Source of the DNA: Diaminobutyricimonas sp. LJ205
Lineage (GTDB): Bacteria; Actinomycetota; Actinomycetes; Actinomycetales; Microbacteriaceae
DNA: 64,000 nt
Direction: 5' to 3'
Assembly (NCBI RefSeq): GCF_009755725.1
Contig: NZ_CP046619.1
Span: 3,038,001 to 3,102,000 of the forward strand
The position numbers and the translations under genes are program-made. The notes beneath the pieces are model-generated. The model was not told the origin of the DNA. It worked only from the letters and a program-made list of their open reading frames with translations, and searched no databases. Shown here one piece after another: positions 42,783 through 50,499 of the stretch (its first letter is position 1; every line of letters begins with the position of its first letter).

Positions 42783-43502
42783 ATGGGCAGCACCGGAGAC
42801 CGGGGACAGAAGGTAAGTGGGCGCGCCGAGACCCTCGACCGCCGGTTGGTTGCGGCGGCGAGCGCACTGGCAGGATGCCTTGGGACCGCCGCGCTCTTCG
42901 TCTCCTGGCAGGTGCTCGATCCGGGCCGGGCCGGCGCAGACCCGCAACCGCGGCTAACTCGGCGATCGCTCGGGCAGACGTTGGCTCTGACCGACGAGCC
43001 CATGCTGAACCTGAGCGGGTACGCCATGGCGGCCGCCTCGATCCTGATCCTGGTCTTCGCCATCCAATTGGCCGCGCGGCTGGGCACCCGCAGGGACGCC
43101 GCTTCCACCTGGTCCGCCTTCACCATCGGAGTCGGATCGCTGATCGCGATGCTCCTGGTTATCGAGTTCGGTCTAGCGGTCGGACTCGGTGAGAGCGCGC
43201 TCACCGCCGACCTGTACGGGACACTGCTCGCGTACTTCATGTGGGAATGGTGGGTGGCTAAGTTCCTGGGCATCGCGTTCGCCTGCCTCATGACCACCGT
43301 CGCAATTCGAGGCGTTCACGACATCGCCTTCCCAAGCACCGCGCGCTGGGCAACCATCGTGACCCTGATCGTCATCGTCTCCGTGACTGTGATGGGGTTC
43401 GGCGGCCTGACGTTACTGATCGGCGGGGTCTGGGTGGCGGGCATGTCGGTCGGGATGGCGCTCCACGCGTTGCTCCGCCGCGATGTCGCCCCCGTGAGTT
43501 AG
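42783..43502 (+). CDS. Hypothetical membrane protein with about six helices
   Basis: 239 residues if started at the ATG at 42783 (AAAGGTGG 13 nt before, so the start is not certain). Six hydrophobic segments: about residues 22-44, 78-98, 108-130, 142-165, 178-200 and 205-228. No family motif is recognised. The last codons (APVS, then TAG) lie inside a palindromic repeat: the stop at 43500-43502 is supplied by GTGAGTTAG of the repeat, so the C-terminus may have been trimmed or replaced by its insertion. Divergent from dnaK. Confidence 0.7.
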   Translation: MGSTGDRGQKVSGRAETLDRRLVAAASALAGCLGTAALFVSWQVLDPGRAGADPQPRLTRRSLGQTLALTDEPMLNLSGYAMAAASILILVFAIQLAARLGTRRDAASTWSAFTIGVGSLIAMLLVIEFGLAVGLGESALTADLYGTLLAYFMWEWWVAKFLGIAFACLMTTVAIRGVHDIAFPSTARWATIVTLIVIVSVTVMGFGGLTLLIGGVWVAGMSVGMALHALLRRDVAPVS

Positions 43503-43553
43503 CCGAAAATGCTAGTGCAACGCCCGGACGACTAGCATTTTCGGATAACTCAC
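43494..43553. repeat. Long palindromic repeat, GTTAGCC subtype (copy E), providing a stop codon
   Basis: Arms 43494-43516 and 43531-43553 (23 nt, one mismatch) with core GCCGAAAATGCTAGT and a 14-nt loop. The left arm overlaps the end of the preceding membrane-protein gene and gives its TAG. Confidence 0.9.
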
Positions 43554-43608
43554 CGAATGTGGACGCGAGATCTCCTCTTGTTCACCGGTTACCACTAGCT
43601 TTGGCCTC

Positions 43609-45018
43609 ATGAATGAAGGCCGCAGCCCCGAGGCATCCATCCCGAGCACCCCGCCCGTCATCGACGATGCGGTGCTGACCGACGACCGCCGGATCCCGCG
43701 GCGGCAGGTCACCGCGTGGGCTCTCTGGGACTGGGGCTCCGCCTCGTTCAACGCCGTGGTGACCACGTTCGTCTTCAGCACCTATCTCGCCAGCCGACTG
43801 TTCGTCGACAGCGACGTGCTGGACTCGGGCAATGATGCGGCGATCAACAGGGTCCTTGCTGACAACGCCAGCCTGGTCGGCTGGGCACTCGCTGCGGCCG
43901 GCATCCTGGTGGCGCTGCTCGCACCGGTGATGGGGCAGCGCACCGACGGATCGGGCCGACGCAAGCTGTGGCTCGGCATCAACACCGGCCTGGTCGTCGC
44001 CGCGATGTCCGCGATGTTCTTCGTCGAGGGTGCGCCCGCATATTTCGTGCTTGGTGCCACGCTGCTCGCGGTCGGCAATGTTTTCTTCGAGTTCGCCAGC
44101 GTCAACTACAACGCGATGCTGGTGCAGGTGTCGAACCGGCACAACATCGGCAAGGTTTCGGGCTTCGGCTGGGGCCTCGGTTACGTCGGCGGCATCGTGC
44201 TGCTCGTGGTGCTGTTGCTGCTGTTCATCCAGAGCTTCGGCGTCGAAGGGCAGACCGGCCTGCTCGGCATCAGCACCGACGGCGGTCTGAACATCCGCGT
44301 CGCGGTGTTCGCATCGGCGGTGTGGTTCGCGATCTTCGCGATCCCGGTGCTGGTCGCGGTGCCCGAGATCCCGGCGCGACGGCGCGCGAACCGGGTCAGC
44401 CTGTTCGCGTCGTACGGCATCCTGTTCCGCACCATTGGGCGCCTGGCCAAGAACAGCCCGCAGGTGCTGCTGTTCCTGGTGGCCAGCGCCGTCTTCCGTG
44501 ACGGGCTCGCGGGTGTGTTCACCTTCGGCGCGATCATCGCCGCGCAGGCGTTCGGGTTCAGCAGCAGCGAGGTGCTCTACTTCGCCGTGGCCGCGAATGT
44601 CGTGGCCGGGATCGGCACCTTCCTAGGCGGCTGGCTCGATGACAAGGTCGGCGCGAAGAGCGTCATCGTTGGCGGGCTCGTCGGCCTGATCGTGGCGGCC
44701 ACGACGGTGCTCTTCATCGGCGACGCAAAGCTCGGCTTCTGGATCGCGGCTCTGTTCCTCTGCCTCTTCGTCGGACCGGTGCAGGCCTCCAGCCGCAGCT
44801 TCCTCGCCCGGATCACCCCACCCGGACGCGAGGGCGAGATCTTCGGCCTGTACGCCACCACCGGCCGTGCGGTGAGCTTCCTTGCGCCGGTGCTGTTCGC
44901 ACTGTTCGTCGGCATCTCGGGTGACACCCGGCTCGGCATCCTCGGCATCGTCCTGGTGCTGCTGGCCGGCCTGCTGCTGATGCTGCCGGTGAAGGTCAAG
45001 CAGGCGCAGATCGACTGA
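43609..45018 (+). CDS. MFS transporter, UMF1/Atg22-like
   Basis: 469 residues with 12 helices. The start segment AWALWDWGSASFNAVVTTFVFSTYLA and LVGWALAAAGILVALLAPVMGQRTDGSGRRK are diagnostic of UMF1-family MFS carriers; later marks are VSGFGWGLGYVGGIVLLVVL and LARITPPGREGEIFGLYATTGR. In eukaryotes the relative Atg22 exports amino acids from vacuoles; the bacterial substrate is unknown. TAGCTT ends 7 nt before the ATG (leaderless pattern). Confidence 0.92.
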   Translation: MNEGRSPEASIPSTPPVIDDAVLTDDRRIPRRQVTAWALWDWGSASFNAVVTTFVFSTYLASRLFVDSDVLDSGNDAAINRVLADNASLVGWALAAAGILVALLAPVMGQRTDGSGRRKLWLGINTGLVVAAMSAMFFVEGAPAYFVLGATLLAVGNVFFEFASVNYNAMLVQVSNRHNIGKVSGFGWGLGYVGGIVLLVVLLLLFIQSFGVEGQTGLLGISTDGGLNIRVAVFASAVWFAIFAIPVLVAVPEIPARRRANRVSLFASYGILFRTIGRLAKNSPQVLLFLVASAVFRDGLAGVFTFGAIIAAQAFGFSSSEVLYFAVAANVVAGIGTFLGGWLDDKVGAKSVIVGGLVGLIVAATTVLFIGDAKLGFWIAALFLCLFVGPVQASSRSFLARITPPGREGEIFGLYATTGRAVSFLAPVLFALFVGISGDTRLGILGIVLVLLAGLLLMLPVKVKQAQID

Positions 45019-45064
45019 CGCGTCGCTCTCGACCCTCTCCCCGACACGCCGGTACAGTCGGCTT

Positions 45065-45541
45065 ATGGCAGAGCAGCCCCGCCCGATCGGATTCTGGCTC
45101 AGGCTCGTCGACCGACTCCTCGAGGAGCGGTTCGCCGAGGTGCTCGAGGAGCACGGCGTCACCCGCCGGCAGTGGCAACTGCTGAGCGTGCTGGCGGGCG
45201 GCGAGGCATCGGTCGAGCAACTGGATGCCGCGGTCGCGCCGTTCCGCAGCGAAGGCGACGAGGACTCCGCGGTCGAGCACCTGACCGAGTTGATTGAAAG
45301 CGGCTGGGTGGCCGCCACGGCCGTGGGCTACGAGCTCACTCCGCGCGGGCTTCTCGCCTTTGAGAAGCTCAGTGAAGTCGTCAGCGAGTTGCGCGGCAGC
45401 GTGGGCGCCGGGGTCAGCGGCGACGAGTACGCGCAGACGCTCGAGATTCTGGAACGGATGGCCAGGAACCTCGGCTGGCAAGAAGAGGCACAGGCGCAGG
45501 ACGAGGCGGGAGACGAGGCTCAGGCGCAGGACGAGGCCTAG
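45065..45541 (+). CDS. MarR-family transcriptional regulator
   Basis: 158 residues: FWLRLVDRLLEERFAEVLEE, HGVTRRQWQLLSVLAGGEAS, then the wing region LIESGWVAATAVGYELTPRG, consistent with a winged-helix MarR protein. The C-terminal 20 residues (EEAQAQDEAGDEAQAQDEA) are a tandem duplication of a QAQDEAGDEA-like unit, visible in DNA as a repeated CAGGCGCAGGACGAGGC. TACAGT ends 6 nt before the ATG (leaderless pattern). The amidase gene follows 10 bp after the stop, so they probably share a transcript. Confidence 0.85.
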   Translation: MAEQPRPIGFWLRLVDRLLEERFAEVLEEHGVTRRQWQLLSVLAGGEASVEQLDAAVAPFRSEGDEDSAVEHLTELIESGWVAATAVGYELTPRGLLAFEKLSEVVSELRGSVGAGVSGDEYAQTLEILERMARNLGWQEEAQAQDEAGDEAQAQDEA

Positions 45542-45551
45542 GCTCGGTGGG

Positions 45552-46967
45552 GTGAGCGACCTCCACGACCTGACCGCCCAGGAGCAGTGGACGCTGCTGC
45601 AACGCGCCGAGGTCAGCCCGACCCAGCTCGCCGAGCACTACCTCGCCCGCATCGACCGCCTCGACGCGGAGCTCGGCGCCTTCATCACGGTCACCCCGGA
45701 GCGCGCGCTCGACCGTGCCCGTGAGGTGGAGACATCGGTCGCCCACTCCGCCCCGCTCTGGGGCCTGCCGTTCGCCGACAAAGACCTCACCGCCCGCGCC
45801 GGCGTGCGCACCACGTACGGGTCGCGGTTGTTCGCCGAGTTTGTTCCGGATGTCTCGGACCCGATGGCCCTGGCGATGGACGCCGCCGGTGGGATCAGCC
45901 TCGGCAAGACCAACACCCCCGAGTTCGGCCTGACCGGCTATACCGAATCGCTGGCCGCGCCACCCGCCCGCAACCCGTACGACCTGACGCTCGGCGCCGG
46001 CGGGTCCAGTGGCGGGGCAGCCACCGCGGTTGCCGCTGGACTGCTGCCGTTCGCGCCCGCCTCCGACGGTGGCGGCTCGATCCGCATCCCGGCCGCGTCC
46101 ACCGGGCTGGTCGGCATCAAGCCGACGCGCGGGCTGGTTCCCGCGGCATCCGGTGTCGACAAGGTCGCCGGCCTCGCCGTGGGTGGTCCGATCGCCCGTA
46201 CCGTCGCTGACGCGGCGATGCTGCTCGACGCGATGGTTGCGGCCGGGCCGTACCCGTTCACGCTGCGCTTCCCCGCACCGGACGGGCCGCTGCTGGCGGC
46301 GGCAGTGCGCGGCGAGGGGCGGTTCCAGCTCGGCGTGATGACGACCTCACCCTGGGACGACTCGCTCGATATTCACCTCGATCCCGCCGTGCTGGAAGCA
46401 ATGGCGCTGACCGCCGGTGAACTCGACGAGCTCGGTCACGGGCTGGAGAGCATCGCGCTGGAACCGGTCGACTATGCCGGGTTCTTCACGACCCTCTGGC
46501 AGGCCAGTGCCGCCAGCATCCCGGCCGATGGCGCCGAGCTCGACCTGCTCGAACCGCTCAGCCGCTGGCTGGTCGAACGCGGCCGTTCGCTGCCCGTCCG
46601 CCAGTTGCTCGAGGCGCTGAGCGCGGCGACCGCCTTCGAGCGCTCGGTGATCCGGCAGTTCGCATCCTTCGACGCGGTGCTGACGCCGACGCTGGCGCTG
46701 CTGCCGCGTCCACTCGGCTGGTTCGATCAGGCGGATGCCGAGCACAACTTCGTCCAGCAGTGTGAGGCGGCCCCGTTCACGAGCTTCGTGAACGTGTCCG
46801 GACTGCCCGCGATCACGCTTCCGGTGCACAGGACGGACAACGGTCTTCCGGTCGGCGTGCAGCTGATCGGCCGCCCCGGTGGGGAGGCAACGCTGCTCTC
46901 GATCGGCGCGCAACTGGAGCGCAGGCTGCGCTGGCAGCACCGGCATCCGCCCGCCTGGAACGCGTAA
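45552..46967 (+). CDS. Amidase-signature family amidohydrolase
   Basis: 471 residues from the GTG at 45552. Catalytic triad of the family: Lys77 in LPFADKDLTA, cis-Ser in LGAGGSSGGAATAVAAG (Ser152/153) and nucleophile Ser in ASDGGGSIRIPAAS; also GLVGIKPTRGLVP. These enzymes hydrolyse amide bonds of carboxamides, aryl acylamides or amino-acid amides. The adjacent MarR gene suggests inducible expression. The frame is open upstream but overlaps the MarR gene. Confidence 0.93.
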   Translation: MSDLHDLTAQEQWTLLQRAEVSPTQLAEHYLARIDRLDAELGAFITVTPERALDRAREVETSVAHSAPLWGLPFADKDLTARAGVRTTYGSRLFAEFVPDVSDPMALAMDAAGGISLGKTNTPEFGLTGYTESLAAPPARNPYDLTLGAGGSSGGAATAVAAGLLPFAPASDGGGSIRIPAASTGLVGIKPTRGLVPAASGVDKVAGLAVGGPIARTVADAAMLLDAMVAAGPYPFTLRFPAPDGPLLAAAVRGEGRFQLGVMTTSPWDDSLDIHLDPAVLEAMALTAGELDELGHGLESIALEPVDYAGFFTTLWQASAASIPADGAELDLLEPLSRWLVERGRSLPVRQLLEALSAATAFERSVIRQFASFDAVLTPTLALLPRPLGWFDQADAEHNFVQQCEAAPFTSFVNVSGLPAITLPVHRTDNGLPVGVQLIGRPGGEATLLSIGAQLERRLRWQHRHPPAWNA

Positions 46968-47088
46968 CCAGCAGACCCCCACCTTCGGGTGAATTTGCAC
47001 GTCACACAAAGTACGTATGATGTGCGAGGCGCCGCCGACGCCCTAGCAACAATTTGTCCATTCGGGGCTCTCCCAGGACCGTTCGAAA

Positions 47089-47649
47089 GTGCACTACTCC
47101 CTCTTCATGGACAGCACCTCTCTCGCCATCAACCTGCTCGGATTCGTCGCCACCGCCGGCAGCATTTTTCTATGGATCCCGCAGGCGCGGATCACCTGGC
47201 GGAACCGGAATGACGCCGCTCGGCTGGCCGGGATCTCCTCCAGCACCCAGTGGCTGGTCGTCATCTCGGGGCTGTTCTGGATCGCCTACGGCATACTGGC
47301 CGATTCGTTCTGGGTGATGGCACCGTGCTTCCTCAGCGTCCCGCTCGGACTGGCCACCGTCTTCGTGATCCGACGCGGCCGCAAGCTGCCGCCGCCGACC
47401 ATCTCGGTGCCGATCATCGACTCGTCGGAGTTCCTCGACTCCGCCGTCGCCGACACCGCGTTCCTCGACACCACCGAGATCGTCGCTGAGAACACCCAGA
47501 CCAGCTCGATCCCGATCGTGGTGACCGGTGAGTCCGCCGACGTCGGTGTGCCGATCATGGCCACGGCGGAGTCGGCCGACGTCGACACGAGTTCGGCGGC
47601 CCCCGACGGCGCGTACTCCTCGACCGGCTCGATCCCGGTCCTCAGCTAA
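47089..47649 (+). CDS. SemiSWEET-like PQ-loop membrane protein with long acidic tail
   Basis: 186 residues from a GTG (ATG at 47107 also possible). The first 90 residues are a three-helix PQ-loop unit: LLGFVATAGSIFLWIPQARITWRNRNDAARLAGISSSTQWL, in which PQ is the hinge motif, then VISGLFWIAYGILAD and CFLSVPLGLATVFVI. SemiSWEETs dimerise to pass sugars. The remaining 95 residues are a Ser/Thr/Asp-rich disordered tail with an imperfect internal repeat (GESADVGVPIMA / AESADVDTS). The tail is unusual for the family and may be a regulatory or partner-binding segment. Confidence 0.82.
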   Translation: MHYSLFMDSTSLAINLLGFVATAGSIFLWIPQARITWRNRNDAARLAGISSSTQWLVVISGLFWIAYGILADSFWVMAPCFLSVPLGLATVFVIRRGRKLPPPTISVPIIDSSEFLDSAVADTAFLDTTEIVAENTQTSSIPIVVTGESADVGVPIMATAESADVDTSSAAPDGAYSSTGSIPVLS

Positions 47650-47670
47650 CTCACCCCGCGGGTCACGCCT

Positions 47671-47697
47671 CCCGCTGGTCGAGCTTGCCGAGACCCG
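47671..47697. repeat. Half copy of the GGTCGAGCTTG repeat
   Basis: CCCGCTGGTCGAGCTTGCCG (47671-47690) plus AGACCCG equals one arm of the palindromes at 6240, 40064 and 49289; no opposing arm follows. It lies in the convergent gap before the TetR gene's 3' end. Confidence 0.7.
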
Positions 47698-47705
47698 AAT
47701 ACGGC

Positions 47706-48350
47706 CTAAGCCAGCCCGCCCTGCTCGAGCACGACCGGATCAGCGCCGAGCATCTGCAGTCGGGCGGCCATGGCCGCACGGGCACGGGCGTACGGGACGT
47801 CCGAATCCTGCAGCAGGGACCGCGAATTCGCCTCGGCCGCAAGGGCACGCAACTCGAAGGTCAACTGTTCCGGGTCCTTCAGGCCAGGCAACTCCCCCAG
47901 CTCAATCGCAAACCGGATCGACGCGGTCAGGTAGCCGTCCCACTCGGCGAGCGCGGCGGCCACCGCGTCACGCAGAAGCCCCGGCTTGGAGTCGTACTCG
48001 GCTGCGGCGGCCAGGAAGAAGCATCCGCCCGGGAACGTGCGCCCCGACGAGTAGTCGAGCCACAGCTGCACCAGTGCGGTCAGGCGCCGGATGCCTCGGG
48101 GTTGCACCCGTGCCGGCTCAATCACGGTTGCCATGAAGATCTCACGGGCGGCAGCCACCACGGCCAGTTGCAGTTGCTCCTTGGAGCCGAACAGCGCGGC
48201 GACTCCGCTCTTGCTGGCGCCGATCGTGCCGGCGAGGCCGCCGATGGAGAGGCCCTCAAGCCCGCTCACCGACGCCAGGTCTACCGCGCTCGCCAGCGCG
48301 ACGCGGCGGGACTCGTCTCCCCGCGCTCGGCGTCCATCGACCTGTTGCAT
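47706..48350 (-). CDS. TetR-family transcriptional regulator
   Basis: 214 residues. HTH: RVALASAVDLASVSGLEGLSIGGLAGTIGASKSGVAALFGSKEQLQLAVV in order (residues 10-60). The TetR_C-type ligand domain includes LTALVQLWLDYSSGRTFPGGCFFLAAAAEYDSKPG, a stretch typical of the YcdC-like subgroup. The promoter is leaderless: TAAACT ends 6 nt upstream of the ATG. Two tandem 14-bp palindromes lie just upstream in the gap shared with the divergent hydrolase gene, predicting control of both genes. Confidence 0.92.
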   Translation of the reverse strand: MQQVDGRRARGDESRRVALASAVDLASVSGLEGLSIGGLAGTIGASKSGVAALFGSKEQLQLAVVAAAREIFMATVIEPARVQPRGIRRLTALVQLWLDYSSGRTFPGGCFFLAAAAEYDSKPGLLRDAVAAALAEWDGYLTASIRFAIELGELPGLKDPEQLTFELRALAAEANSRSLLQDSDVPYARARAAMAARLQMLGADPVVLEQGGLA

Positions 48351-48366
48351 GCCACCAGTTTAGTAG

Positions 48367-48404
48367 TACGATCGTCCGTATTGTTAGTAGTACGACCGTT
48401 CGTA
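48367..48404. promoter_or_regulatory. Tandem TetR operators
   Basis: TACGATCGTCCGTA (48367-48380) and TACGACCGTTCGTA (48391-48404) repeat with a 24-bp period inside a duplicated TTAGTAGTACGA...CGTATTG unit. The second has perfect TACGA/TCGTA arms. They flank the leaderless TetR -10 box and lie ahead of the hydrolase gene. Confidence 0.75.
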
Positions 48405-48427
48405 TTGTTCTGAATCTGGAGACCTCG

Positions 48428-49288
48428 ATGCCTGCCGCACTGACCACCACCCGCGCCGCGATCGCCGCGGCATCCGCGATTTCCCCGCGCCTCGGCGCAG
48501 AACTCGCCTTCCCGCTGTTCATGCGGGTCGGCCCCAGGCTGCCGGTGCATGCCCGCGACCGGGCCACGCACGAAGCCGCCCGGCGCAGCAGCATCACGGT
48601 GCACGGCAAGCGGGTCGAGGTCTACGCGTGGGGCCACGGCACCGACGTGGTGTTGCTGGTGCACGGCTGGCGCGGACGCGCATCGCAGTACGCGACCCTG
48701 GTTCGCGAACTGGTCGCCGAGGGCTTCACCGTGGTGAGCTTCGACGCGCCGGCGAACGGCGACTCCGCCGGCCGCGGTACCTACATCTTCGAGTACGTCG
48801 ACGCGATGCGGCAGCTCGAGCGGCAGTACGGCGGCTTCCACACCGTGGTCGCGCACTCGTTCGGTCTGCTCGCCGCGCTCAGCGCGATCGATGACGGGAT
48901 GACCGCCGGCCGACTGGTCGGCGTTGCCGGAGTCGCCGAGGCGAACAACCTGATCGAGGGCTTCGCGTCGGTCATGCGCCTGACACCGGCGACCACCGGT
49001 GCACTGCGGGAAGTGTTCCAGCGCCGGGTCTTCCCCGGCCAGCCGGATCTGTTCAAGCGGTTCTCCGGGCTGGAGCATCCGGTGGCGGTGCCGCTGCTCC
49101 TGCTGCACGACCGCGGCGACCGGATGGTGCCGGCCACCCAGTCCGAGGCGCTTGCCGGCGTGCACGAGGGTTCCCGGCTGGTCGTCACCGAGGGGCTCGG
49201 GCACAACCGCATCCTCGCTGCCGATCAGACCCTCGACGCGGTGCTCGAGTTCGTCACCGCCCGGGAGCGCGCTGGGGTGTCTCCGTAA
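48428..49288 (+). CDS. Alpha/beta hydrolase under TetR control
   Basis: 286 residues: VVLLVHGWRGRASQYATLV (oxyanion HGW), FDAPANGDSAGRG, nucleophile elbow VAHSFGLLAAL, acid region LLLHDRGDRMVP and catalytic His in TEGLGHNRIL. A serine-hydrolase fold; the DAPANGDS and HDRGDRMVP motifs mark the PldB-like subgroup often found beside TetR genes. Tandem operators in the 77-bp divergent gap suggest de-repression by a ligand. GGAG lies ahead of the ATG. A palindromic repeat starts at its stop codon. Confidence 0.9.
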   Translation: MPAALTTTRAAIAAASAISPRLGAELAFPLFMRVGPRLPVHARDRATHEAARRSSITVHGKRVEVYAWGHGTDVVLLVHGWRGRASQYATLVRELVAEGFTVVSFDAPANGDSAGRGTYIFEYVDAMRQLERQYGGFHTVVAHSFGLLAALSAIDDGMTAGRLVGVAGVAEANNLIEGFASVMRLTPATTGALREVFQRRVFPGQPDLFKRFSGLEHPVAVPLLLLHDRGDRMVPATQSEALAGVHEGSRLVVTEGLGHNRILAADQTLDAVLEFVTARERAGVSP

Positions 49289-49330
49289 GTCGAGCTTGTC
49301 GAGACCGGTCTCGGCCGGCTCGACCAACGG
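49288..49330. repeat. Dispersed palindrome (GGTCGAGCTTG family) after the hydrolase gene
   Basis: GTCGAGCTTGTCGAGACC (49289-49306) followed at once by GGTCTCGGCCGGCTCGAC: an almost perfect hairpin with no loop spacer, then CAACGG. It lies between two convergent genes. Confidence 0.85.
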
Positions 49331-49339
49331 AACAGCTGA

Positions 49340-49813
49340 TCAGGCTCGCCAGCGCCGCGCGGCGCGTACCAGCCTCAGCGCCCGCCACTGCCAGAACACC
49401 CAGAGCGACAGCCAGACGAACGGGATCGCCAAAGCCGGTGCGGTGAACTCCACCCGATCGCGGTAGAGCGTGCCGCCGTCCGATGCGGGTGAGATCGCGA
49501 TCCGGTGTCGCCACGAGCGAATCAGGCTGAGCGGGCCGGACAGCGGTCGACCACTGTCGGTCATCATGCGCACCCCGTCCGGTCGCCAGGTGAAGGCAAC
49601 ATCGATGGTCTGTTCGCCGACCGGGATCACGCCGAATGCGCGCACGGCGACGGCGTGCGGACGTCCCGCTCCCCAGCTGGCCGGAAAGCCACCGTCCAGC
49701 GAGCTGAACGTGGTCAGCGGCGCAGACACCGAGCGGAACACTGCCGGCCGCGCGATCGCCCGCCACGCGGCATCCGGTTCACAGTCCAACCGGAGCCGCA
49801 GACCGAGCCACAT
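49340..49813 (-). CDS. Hypothetical SRPBCC-like protein with C-terminal membrane helix
   Basis: 157 residues if started at the ATG at 49813; the frame is open to 49864 but that start overlaps dcd by 38 bp. The body looks like a START/SRPBCC sheet: LRLDCEPDAAWRAIARPAVFRSV, QTIDVAFTWRPDGVRMM, SWRHRIAISPASDGGTLYRDRVEF. It ends in a hydrophobic helix (ALAIPFVWLSLWVFWQW) and an Arg-rich tail, suggesting membrane anchoring. Function unknown. Confidence 0.7.
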   Translation of the reverse strand: MWLGLRLRLDCEPDAAWRAIARPAVFRSVSAPLTTFSSLDGGFPASWGAGRPHAVAVRAFGVIPVGEQTIDVAFTWRPDGVRMMTDSGRPLSGPLSLIRSWRHRIAISPASDGGTLYRDRVEFTAPALAIPFVWLSLWVFWQWRALRLVRAARRWRA

Positions 49814-49826
49814 CAGCGTCGCCGGA

Positions 49827-50432
49827 TCAGGCCCCGGGCCGGCCGGCCTCGGTGACCGAGACATCCGTGCGGTGGAAGTTCTGGAACGACCGCGACGCGG
49901 TCGGCCCGCGCTGGCCGTGGTACCGCGAGCCGTAGATGTCGGAACCGTACGGATGCTCGGCCGCCGAGCTCAGCCGGAAGAAGCACAGCTGCCCGATTTT
50001 CATGCCCGGCCAGAGCTTGATCGGCAGGGTGGCGACGTTCGACAGTTCGAGCGTGACATGGCCGCTGAAGCCCGGGTCGATGAAGCCGGCCGTGGAGTGG
50101 GTGAGCAGGCCGAGCCTGCCGAGCGAGCTCTTTCCTTCGAGCCGGGCGGCGACGTCGTCGGGCAGGGTGACCTGCTCGAACGTGGCACCGAGCACGAACT
50201 CGCCCGGGTGCAGGATGAACGCCTCGTCGGGCGTCGTCTCGACCATGTGCGTGAGCTCGGGCTGATCCTCGGCAGGGTCGATGTAGGGGTACTTGTGGTT
50301 GTCGAACAACCGGAAGAAGCGGTCCAGGCGCACGTCGACGCTGGACGGCTGCACCATCGACAGCTCCAGGGGATCCAGGCCGATTCGGCCCGCGTCGAGT
50401 TCCGCCTTGATGTCTCGATCCGATAGCAGCAC
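49827..50432 (-). CDS. dcd: dCTP deaminase (probably bifunctional dCTP deaminase/dUTPase)
   Basis: 201 residues from the GTG at 50432. Dcd signature: [89 protein letters not shown] (active-site Ser/Arg and Glu), [11 protein letters not shown] and the C-terminal [16 protein letters not shown]. It deaminates dCTP for dTMP synthesis; actinobacterial enzymes of this type also hydrolyse dUTP. TAGGCT ends 7 nt before the GTG (leaderless pattern). Confidence 0.96.
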   Translation of the reverse strand: MLLSDRDIKAELDAGRIGLDPLELSMVQPSSVDVRLDRFFRLFDNHKYPYIDPAEDQPELTHMVETTPDEAFILHPGEFVLGATFEQVTLPDDVAARLEGKSSLGRLGLLTHSTAGFIDPGFSGHVTLELSNVATLPIKLWPGMKIGQLCFFRLSSAAEHPYGSDIYGSRYHGQRGPTASRSFQNFHRTDVSVTEAGRPGA

Positions 50433-50451
50433 GGTCCTAAGCCTAGAACGA

Positions 50452-50487
50452 CGAAGGGCACCGGATGCCGCCATCCGGTGCCCTTCG
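50452..50487. terminator. Strong hairpin between the SDR gene and dcd
   Basis: CGAAGGGCACCGGATG (50452-50467) and its exact complement (50472-50487) form a 16-bp stem with a 4-nt loop, 13 bp beyond the SDR stop. No T-tract, as is usual for actinobacterial hairpin terminators. Confidence 0.8.
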
Positions 50488-50499
50488 GTTCTGATGCGA

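Noticed and set aside
45294-45551. Upstream extension of the amidase gene to 45294
   Set aside because: It overlaps the MarR gene in another frame and adds Arg/Ala-rich sequence not found in amidases.
47645-47654. GCTAACTCAC as a half copy of the GTTAGCC palindrome
   Set aside because: Only about 10 bases match and they overlap the natural stop of the PQ-loop gene; too short to support.
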